Origin: DP-19 sp041488235
GTDB taxonomy: Bacteria; Desulfobacterota; Binatia; UTPRO1
Assembly (NCBI GenBank): GCA_041488235.1
Contig: JBGPOW010000057.1
Span: forward strand, 1 to 21,552
Direction of reading: 5' to 3'
DNA length: 21,552 bases
Positions 17,045 to 21,552 of the stretch are shown here, piece after piece. Numbering within the stretch: the stretch's first letter is position 1; the number at the start of each line of letters is the position of its first letter. Both the position numbers and the translations under genes were made by a program. Under the pieces are notes generated by a model that saw only the letters and a program-made list of their open reading frames with translations, was not told the origin of the DNA and searched no databases.

Positions 17045-17074
17045 TTGACGCCGGCCGGGAAACCTACGTAAGAC
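17045..17074 (+). promoter_or_regulatory. Candidate sigma-70-type promoter for yciH
   Basis: TTGACG (17045-17050, five of six matches to the -35 box) is followed after 18 bases by TAAGAC (17069-17074, three of six). This would place transcription about 30 bases before ATG 17112. The match is suggestive only, because the -10 box is weak. Confidence 0.35.
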
Positions 17075-17111
17075 GGGTCGAGATGCCGTCGGCGACGGCG
17101 GTGATTCCGTC

Positions 17112-17486
17112 ATGCGCGAGCGCCACTCCGACACCCTCGTCTACAGCAGCGAGCACAGCTCCGTCGCGAATCGGGCCGCGCTCCCCGCGCGCCCGCGCGT
17201 GACGCCGCCGGGCGGCGCGGCGCGGCGCCTGGACGGCGCGCCTGCTGACGGCGTCGTGCGCATCTGGCTCGAGCGGCACGGCCGGAACGGCAAGCCGGTG
17301 TCGATCGTGCGCGGCCTGCGCCTCGACGCCGCGGTGCTCGCCCGCTTGGCTGCGGAGCTCAAGCGGACGTGCGGCACCGGCGGGACGGCGAAGGACGGCG
17401 AGATCGTGATCCAAGGAGATCACCGGGCGCGGATCGCCGCCGAGCTCGGGAAAAACGGCTTGCGAGTGAAGCTCGCGGGCGGCTGA
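17112..17486 (+). CDS. yciH: YciH/SUI1 family translation-initiation-like protein
   Basis: 124 residues. The family is the bacterial relative of eukaryotic eIF1, a small cytoplasmic protein associated with the ribosome and start-site fidelity. The N-terminal LVYSSE resembles the LVYSTE of E. coli YciH. Residues about 47-124 carry the SUI1 core: GVVRIWLERHGRNGKPVSIV, LAAELKRTCGTGGTAKDG, EIVIQGDHR and the C-terminal GLRVKLAGG. The family match is strong from start to end and the length is normal. A GGTGA sequence (17100-17104) lies seven bases before the ATG. It is followed after 12 bp by the thioredoxin-fold gene, so the two are probably cotranscribed; no functional link is evident. Confidence 0.93.
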   Translation: MRERHSDTLVYSSEHSSVANRAALPARPRVTPPGGAARRLDGAPADGVVRIWLERHGRNGKPVSIVRGLRLDAAVLARLAAELKRTCGTGGTAKDGEIVIQGDHRARIAAELGKNGLRVKLAGG

Positions 17487-17488
17487 TC

Positions 17489-17493
17489 GGAGG
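17489..17493 (+). promoter_or_regulatory. Strong ribosome-binding site for the thioredoxin-fold gene
   Basis: GGAGG five bases before ATG 17499 is the best Shine-Dalgarno match in the window. It fixes this start and falls just after the yciH stop. Confidence 0.8.
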
Positions 17494-17498
17494 CGCAC

Positions 17499-17984
17499 AT
17501 GGAACGCACATCTTTCGGCCGGCTCGCGACGGCGCTCGCCGTGATCATCGTCGGCACCGCGCTTACCGCCGCTCGCGCGCACGCGGGCGGCGATTGGAAC
17601 GATCAGCAGATCGGTTGGAAGCCGTACGAAGACGGCCTCGCGCTCGCGAAGAAAGAGCGCAAGCCGATCTGCCTCGTCTTCTACACCGAGTGGTGCCCCC
17701 ACTGCCGCAACTACAGCGGCGTGTTCCACGACGCGAAGGTGGTCGAGAAATCGAAGCAGTTCGTCATGATCCGCCTCGATCGGGACAAGAACGGCGAGAT
17801 CAGCAAGAAGTACGCGCCCGACGGCGAGTACATCCCGCGCACGTACTTTCTCACCGCCGACGGCGTCCTCGACCCCGAGATCCACGCGCCGCGCCCGCAG
17901 TACAAATACTTCTACGACGAGATGCAGCCCGGCGGTGTCTTGAGCGGCATGGACCAGGCGCTCAAGAAGATGAAGCAGAGCTGA
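17499..17984 (+). CDS. Exported thioredoxin-fold protein resembling the AGR/ERp18 family
   Basis: 161 residues. The signal peptide is residues 1-29 (hydrophobic core LATALAVIIVGTALTAA, cleavage near AHA/GG). The active-site motif is WCPHC (Cys66, Cys69) and the cis-proline loop is GEYIPRTYF (Pro113). This predicts a periplasmic or exported thiol-disulfide oxidoreductase or isomerase. The layout is that of single-domain thioredoxin-like proteins related to DsbD C-domains. The segment SPDG-type APDGEYIPR, then DPEI and YKYFY, strikingly recalls the eukaryotic ER proteins TXNDC12/ERp18 and AGR2 from memory of those families. The many disulfide-rich secreted proteins in this window would be plausible clients, which is inference. 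Its stop lies three bases from the stop of the convergent 17988-19166 gene. Confidence 0.88.
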   Translation: MERTSFGRLATALAVIIVGTALTAARAHAGGDWNDQQIGWKPYEDGLALAKKERKPICLVFYTEWCPHCRNYSGVFHDAKVVEKSKQFVMIRLDRDKNGEISKKYAPDGEYIPRTYFLTADGVLDPEIHAPRPQYKYFYDEMQPGGVLSGMDQALKKMKQS

Positions 17985-17992
17985 GCGTCAGC
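17980..17992. terminator. Small hairpin built from two convergent stop codons
   Basis: GCTGA-GCG-TCAGC is a perfect 5-bp inverted repeat in which each arm contains the stop codon of one of the two convergent genes. There is no T-tract on either side, so factor-independent termination is doubtful. Confidence 0.2.
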
Positions 17993-19166
17993 GGCAGGCG
18001 GACCGCTCGGGGTCGCCCTCGCAGAGGAGCGACGTGTCGCGCGCGCAGGCGGTGTCGAACCGTATCGCGAGCGCGAGCTGCGGCTGCGTCATCGCGGCGG
18101 CAAGCTCCGAAGCGATCCCTCGCACCTTGAGCGACCACTTGCCGTGGCGCACCTTCAGCACCATTCCCGAGAGCCCGTCAGTCGCGAGCGCATCGTCGTC
18201 GCTGCGCGCGATGTACGTGAACTTCTTCCCTTTCTTGTCGCCGATCGAAGCGCCGGGAATCGTCGCGCGATACACGATTGCACCCGCCGCATCGGCCACC
18301 TCGAACGCGAAGCCGGTGATCGTCGGATAGATCAGCGCGTAGGTCTGAAACGTCGCCCGCAGGCTGAATGACACGCCGGCCGGGTCGTAGTGGAGGACGA
18401 ATCGTCGCGGCGTCAGCGTATCGCAGGTGTCCACGCAGCTGACACCGTCGGGCACCGGCATGAGGCCGCATCCGGATTGTGGATCGCAGAACGCGTCGGC
18501 GCACGCCGACGGCGGACAGATGGCCGCGAGGCTGACGCACGTACCCGAGGTGCAGCGCTCTTCCGTCGTGCACGCGTCGTTGTCGAGACAATCGGCGTCG
18601 CTCCGGCAGCACCCCGGCTGCGACACGTGCACGCAACGCGCGAGCGCCTCGTCGCAAGAGTCGGTCGTGCAAGTGACGCCGTCGGAGCAGCTCGGTGCGG
18701 CGCCGTTCCGACAAACGCCGCCTTGGCAGACGGCGATACCGTTACAGAAGAGTCCGTCGTCGCACGAGCTACCGTCGGCGGCGAGGTGAATGTCGCACGA
18801 CGTCGGCGTCGAGCAGTGATCCACGGCGCAGGGATTCGACGGCCCGAGTGCGATCTCTCCGGAGATGCCGCTCTCGAGGTTCGTGCTCGTGTACGCAGTG
18901 ACCGCAAAGAAATGCGTCGGCGCGGTCGTGAGGCTACTCAGGGTATAGGAGAGATTGCCGTCGGATGCCGGCGCCGGTTTGCCGGCATCGAACGCCGTCG
19001 CGTACGGTGCGCCGACGTCGCGCATGTAGACGTGGTAGCCCGTGACACGCGGGTCGGGACTGGGACTCCAGCGGACGCGCGCTCCACCGGCCTCGGCGCG
19101 GGCCGCGAGCGCGACCAACGTAAGTGCGCCGACGAGGCGCACACTGCTTGGGCGAATCCAGACCAC
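17988..19166 (-). CDS. Secreted FN3 protein with Cys-rich repeats
   Basis: 392 residues from GTG 19166: a signal peptide (VVWIRPSSVR, core LVGALTLVALAA, cleavage near AEA/GG), an FN3-like module at about 29-110 (VRWSPSPDPRVTGYHVYMRD), a disulfide-rich region at about 113-255 with 23 cysteines, and a C-terminal domain of about 135 residues ending SACR. The Cys-rich region has repeated C-x-D-G-x-x-C spacing (CDDGLFCNG, CSDGVTCTTDSC) like that of myxobacterial extracellular proteins. The frame is open to GTG 19334 and ATG 19319, but those starts would put about 50 unrelated residues before the signal peptide. No ribosome-binding site settles the matter. The C-terminal domain may be distantly related to that of the 8874-12437 protein. 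Likely an exported binding protein; the ligand is unknown. Confidence 0.82.
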   Translation of the reverse strand: MVWIRPSSVRLVGALTLVALAARAEAGGARVRWSPSPDPRVTGYHVYMRDVGAPYATAFDAGKPAPASDGNLSYTLSSLTTAPTHFFAVTAYTSTNLESGISGEIALGPSNPCAVDHCSTPTSCDIHLAADGSSCDDGLFCNGIAVCQGGVCRNGAAPSCSDGVTCTTDSCDEALARCVHVSQPGCCRSDADCLDNDACTTEERCTSGTCVSLAAICPPSACADAFCDPQSGCGLMPVPDGVSCVDTCDTLTPRRFVLHYDPAGVSFSLRATFQTYALIYPTITGFAFEVADAAGAIVYRATIPGASIGDKKGKKFTYIARSDDDALATDGLSGMVLKVRHGKWSLKVRGIASELAAAMTQPQLALAIRFDTACARDTSLLCEGDPERSACR

Positions 19167-19327
19167 GATCGGTTCAGGAGCGAGAGGCGGTCGCGACAGG
19201 AGCTGCGGTGTCGTGGGGTCGCCTCGAAACGTCGCGGTCGGAGCTCCTCCAGATGCCTCCGGCCGCGCCGTCCCGCCCTGCACGCGCGATGCCAGCGCAA
19301 ACTCGTTGAAAACACGCATGTCGAATT

Positions 19328-19370
19328 CATGCACATCTGCATGGTGCGGCCGGTTCCGTGCGAACGCACG
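19328..19370. promoter_or_regulatory. Two adjacent palindromes upstream of the 19166 gene
   Basis: CATGCA-CATC-TGCATG (19328-19343) and CGTGCG-AA-CGCACG (19357-19370) are both perfect 6-bp dyads, 13 bases apart, in the 262-bp spacer between two minus-strand genes. They could be regulator-binding sites. GC-rich dyads arise readily by chance, so this is tentative. Confidence 0.3.
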
Positions 19371-19428
19371 ACGCCTGAGGCTTTGGAGTGAGGTAAAACG
19401 CCTGGGGAGATGACGGGCATCATTGACG

Positions 19429-21045
19429 TCATTCTACGCGCGGATCGAGCAGGACGCCGGGATTCAAGATGCCGCGCGGATCGAGCGTCGCTTTCGCCGC
19501 CGCCAGCGCGCGCGCGAATCCGTCGGGGCGCTGGCGGTCGTACCACGGGCGGTGATCGCGGCCGACCGCATGGTGATGCGTAATCGTGCCGCCGAGCGCG
19601 AGCAGCGTCTCCGAAACCGCCGATTTGATCTCCGCCCACTGCTCGAGCTGACGATCCGGCGCGCTCGCGGCGAGCACGGTGTAGTAGGGCGCCGGACCGT
19701 CGGGATACACGTGCGTGAAGCGGCACGTGACGCTGCCGGCGCCGCACACGCGGCGGACCGCGTCGGTCGCGCGTGCCGATAGCGTCGCGTGAAACTCGGC
19801 GAAGCGATCCCACGTGATCGCCGTCTCGAACGTCTCGCTGATGAGACCGAGGCCGACGACCGCGTCGCGCAAGTACGGCGCACCGAGGAACGCTTGCCGC
19901 CATGCGCCCGCGGCACCCTCGCGCGCGGCAGCATCGTCGCGGCGCGTACGCGTCGCCCCGTCGGGCACACGACCGCCGTGATCGCGGCAGCATTCGATCG
20001 CGCGCTCCATCCAGGCGTCGAGCGCGTGGTCGGCGGACTCGAACCCGAGCACGAGAATCGCCTCAGCGCCGCTGCCGGCCCCGGACGTGAACGCCTCGCC
20101 GGGATCGAGCAGACGACAGTTCGACGGGTACAGACCGCTCTGGCTGAGCGCATGCACCGCCGCGACGCCGGTGGTGAAATCGGGAAAGGCGATCGCCGCC
20201 GAGGCGCGCATCGTCGGGCGGTGCTGGAGGCGCATCCAGGCCTCGGTGATGATGCCGAGAATGCCCTCGGAGCCGATGAAGAGCCGGTCGGGGCTCGGAC
20301 CGGCGCCGGAGCCCGGGAGACGCCGCGACTCGACGACACCGGTCGGCGTCACGACGCGAAGCGCTTCGACGAAATCGTCGATGTGCGTGTACAGCGTCGC
20401 GTAGTGGCCGCCGGAGCGCGTCGCGATCCAGCCGCCGAGCGAGCTGAACTCGAACGACTGCGGAAAGTGCCGCAGCGTGAGCCCGCGCGGCTTCAGCTCG
20501 GCCTCGAGCGCAGGGCCGAGGATGCCGCCCTGGATGCGCGCCGCGCGCGAGACGGTATCGACCTCGAGCACACGATCGAGCCGCCCGAGGTCGATCGAGA
20601 CGACACCGCGAACGCTCCCGTCCGCCGGCGCCTCCACGCCGCCGACGACGCTCGAGCCACCGCCATACGGAATCGCCGCCGCGCCAACGTCCGCGCACCA
20701 ATCGAGCAGCGCGATGACCGTCTGCTCGTCGCTCGGAAATGCGACGACGTCCGGCGGGTTCGCGAAGTCGCGCCGAAACGCTCGCACGACATCGCGAAAC
20801 GATTTGCCGTACGTATGTCCGGCACGGTCGTACGCCTCGGTCGAGCAGCACCCCGCGAGCCCCGCCGGCGGCGCAATGCGCGGCGCTCGGAGATCGATTT
20901 CGTGCAGCTGCGGCGCCACCTGCGGCTGCGGCACCTCCACACCGAGCCGAGCCGCAAGCAGCTGCCCGATGCGCCCCTGCTGCTCGAGGTTCGGCCCCTC
21001 GTCCTCGTATCCCCACCCCCAGAACTTCCGCCGTCGCTGCGTCAT
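19429..21045 (-). CDS. FAD-binding oxidase, alkyl-dihydroxyacetonephosphate synthase family
   Basis: 538 residues. The family (AGPS; VAO-type flavoprotein) swaps the acyl chain of acyl-DHAP for a fatty alcohol in ether-lipid synthesis. Visible features are the N-terminal KFWGWGYEDEGP, RAGHTYGKSFRD at 74-85, PPDVVAFPSDEQTV opening the FAD domain (about 97-235), the FAD loop PYGGGSSVVGGVE at 126-138, QSFEFSSLGGWIATRSGG at 196-213, YPSNCRLLD, TCRFTHVYPDGPAPYYT at 440-456, the triple His in THHHAVGRDH at 489-498 and ILNPGVL near the end. All are hallmarks of AGPS-like proteins rather than of D-lactate or glycolate oxidases. ATG 21045 is preceded by GGAG eight bases upstream. No acyltransferase or reductase partner is nearby. 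The substrate is inferred from family only; some bacterial members have other roles. Confidence 0.87.
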   Translation of the reverse strand: MTQRRRKFWGWGYEDEGPNLEQQGRIGQLLAARLGVEVPQPQVAPQLHEIDLRAPRIAPPAGLAGCCSTEAYDRAGHTYGKSFRDVVRAFRRDFANPPDVVAFPSDEQTVIALLDWCADVGAAAIPYGGGSSVVGGVEAPADGSVRGVVSIDLGRLDRVLEVDTVSRAARIQGGILGPALEAELKPRGLTLRHFPQSFEFSSLGGWIATRSGGHYATLYTHIDDFVEALRVVTPTGVVESRRLPGSGAGPSPDRLFIGSEGILGIITEAWMRLQHRPTMRASAAIAFPDFTTGVAAVHALSQSGLYPSNCRLLDPGEAFTSGAGSGAEAILVLGFESADHALDAWMERAIECCRDHGGRVPDGATRTRRDDAAAREGAAGAWRQAFLGAPYLRDAVVGLGLISETFETAITWDRFAEFHATLSARATDAVRRVCGAGSVTCRFTHVYPDGPAPYYTVLAASAPDRQLEQWAEIKSAVSETLLALGGTITHHHAVGRDHRPWYDRQRPDGFARALAAAKATLDPRGILNPGVLLDPRVE

Positions 21046-21111
21046 GGTCTGGTCTCCCGTCGTGCCGCACGTAGATCATGCGGCCGGAGGCGGCAAGGCG
21101 CAGTAGGGCGG

Positions 21112-21216
21112 CGGTGGGGGGGGGGGGGGGCCCCCAACACCCCCCCCCCGCGCACAATGTTATGTGGGCCCAACGGGGGGCGGGGGTGGGCCCACCCCCC
21201 CCCGGCGCCGGCTCCC
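21112..21216. other. Homopolymer-rich junction, probable assembly artefact
   Basis: G15 (21116-21130), C5, C10 (21140-21149), two G-runs, then C9 (21195-21203), interleaved with short GC palindromes such as TGGGCCCA. Nothing else in the window looks like this. It separates high-GC DNA from DNA of about 48% G+C. Confidence 0.75.
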
Positions 21217-21220
21217 CCCA

Positions 21221-21346
21221 CGCACCAATCCCTGGCACAATCTGTTTCGTCGGTTGAAGATTCGCTACGAAATCCATGCTGACAACTACCTTGCCTTCGT
21301 TCAGTTCGCGAATGCAATCATCTGCTGGCGGAGCACAGGCACATGA
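21221..21346 (+). pseudogene. IS5-type transposase, C-terminal fragment
   Basis: About 41 residues remain: RTNPWHNLFRRLKIRYE, then HADNYLAF and ANAIICWR, ending at TGA 21344-21346. Conserved IS5-family (DDE) transposases end with R-T-x-x-W-L-x-x-F-R-R-L-x-x-R-Y-E and a final I-I-C-W-R, so the match covers the extreme C-terminus. The catalytic core is absent; the frame runs back into the homopolymer tract. The element is therefore broken or mis-assembled. Confidence 0.72.
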
Positions 21347-21352
21347 CAAATA

Positions 21353-21374
21353 CAGGTTTTAGGACGCATTCTTA
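21353..21374. repeat. Possible right terminal repeat and TTA target duplication of the IS
   Basis: Read from the other strand, GAATGCGTCCTAAAACCTG (21371 down to 21353) sits seven bases after the transposase stop and is followed outward by TTA. Several IS5 subgroups generate TNA duplications. The left end is not in the window, so the repeat cannot be paired. Confidence 0.3.
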
Positions 21375-21377
21375 ATA

Positions 21378-21400
21378 CACCGGGTCCCATTGACTCGGTG
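21378..21400 (-). terminator. Terminator-like hairpin after the 21429 gene
   Basis: CACCGGGTC (21378-21386) pairs with GACTCGGTG (21392-21400) over nine pairs, one of them a G-U wobble in one orientation, around a five-base loop. It lies 28 bases past the minus-strand stop at 21429. The U-tract is poor (TATT). Confidence 0.45.
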
Positions 21401-21428
21401 AAAATTCGCCATTACGACCACTCATCGC

Positions 21429-21551
21429 TCAATAAACGATCAAATTATCAAAACTCAAGAAGTGACCAGCAGCACTACTATTGTCGATGCGCTCAAACCG
21501 GAGCTTGCCCAAAGTATTCGCGGCTCCTTGGGCGCTGTAATCGAGCACGCC
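21429..21551 (-). CDS. Unidentified protein, C-terminal 40 residues (5' partial)
   Basis: The minus strand is open from the right edge to TGA at 21431-21429. The tail reads GVLDYSAQGAANTLGKLRFE, then RIDNSSAAGHFLSFDNLIVY. The alternation of polar and hydrophobic residues and the closing FDNLIVY are typical of the last strands of a beta-sandwich domain in secreted proteins. No family can be assigned from 40 residues. A correctly placed terminator-like hairpin downstream supports a real gene end. It may come from a different genome than the rest of the window. Confidence 0.5.
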   Translation of the reverse strand, partial: GVLDYSAQGAANTLGKLRFERIDNSSAAGHFLSFDNLIVY

Positions 21552-21552
21552 G

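Noticed and set aside
21112..21216. Natural G-quadruplex or replication-related element
   Set aside because: Unbroken G15 and C10 runs next to a composition switch and a decapitated IS are better explained by a sequencing or assembly fault.
19789..21282. 497-codon plus-strand frame opposite the AGPS-like gene
   Set aside because: An antisense shadow that runs on into the homopolymer tract; no motif.

Overview
The window is high-GC DNA (a hand count over 19441-19500 gives 41 of 60 G+C) from a Gram-negative-like bacterium. Large secreted modular proteins, Thr/Pro/Ala linkers and Cys-rich repeats of the myxobacterial type (C-G-N-G-x-L-D-x-G-E-x-C-D-D-G) point to a myxobacterial or other deltaproteobacterial-type lineage such as Myxococcota or Binatota. 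That placement is an inference from gene style; no rRNA or tRNA gene was seen. The first bases lie inside a 36-bp tandem repeat and the last 440 bases contain homopolymer junk and an IS fragment, so both window edges look like assembly breakpoints.

Layout. 3-1313 (+) is the 3' part of a secreted protein with a tandem-repeat linker, one Cys-rich repeat and two discoidin-like domains. 1348-4497 (+) encodes a sugar-dehydrogenase-like beta-propeller with PKD and Ig-like domains and a duplicated 10-cysteine C-terminal domain. 4551-8391 (+) is a tight three-gene operon: a UDP-GlcNAc 2-epimerase (WecB), a sulfotransferase and a polytopic membrane glycosyltransferase, joined by two 4-nt GTGA overlaps. 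After a 482-bp gap, 8874-12437 (+) encodes a paralogue of the propeller protein with a different Cys-rich C-terminus. 12475-15156 (-), 15310-15726 (-), 16049-17032 (+) and 17988-19166 (-) all begin with the same short FN3-like module and add different partners: thrombospondin type-3 calcium repeats, a discoidin-like domain, Cys-rich repeats and two kinds of C-terminal beta-rich domain. Between the last two sits a small housekeeping pair (17112-17984, +): a YciH/SUI1 protein and a secreted thioredoxin-fold protein. 19429-21045 (-) is an FAD enzyme of the alkyl-dihydroxyacetonephosphate synthase family.

How they fit together. The first 19 kb reads as a surface and exopolymer locus. The WecB, sulfotransferase and glycosyltransferase genes would make or decorate an envelope glycan. 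The secreted propeller and discoidin/FN3/TSP3 proteins would bind or oxidise extracellular sugars. The same few modules recur in different orders, which suggests local duplication and domain shuffling. No C-terminal sorting signal (hydrophobic segment followed by Arg) was seen on any of them.

The end of the window is different. 21112-21216 is runs of G and C, followed by the C-terminus of an IS5-type transposase, a possible terminal repeat, a terminator-like hairpin and the 3' end of an unrelated gene. A hand count over 21361-21540 gives 86 of 180 G+C, about 48%. This segment is best treated as foreign or mis-joined sequence until checked.
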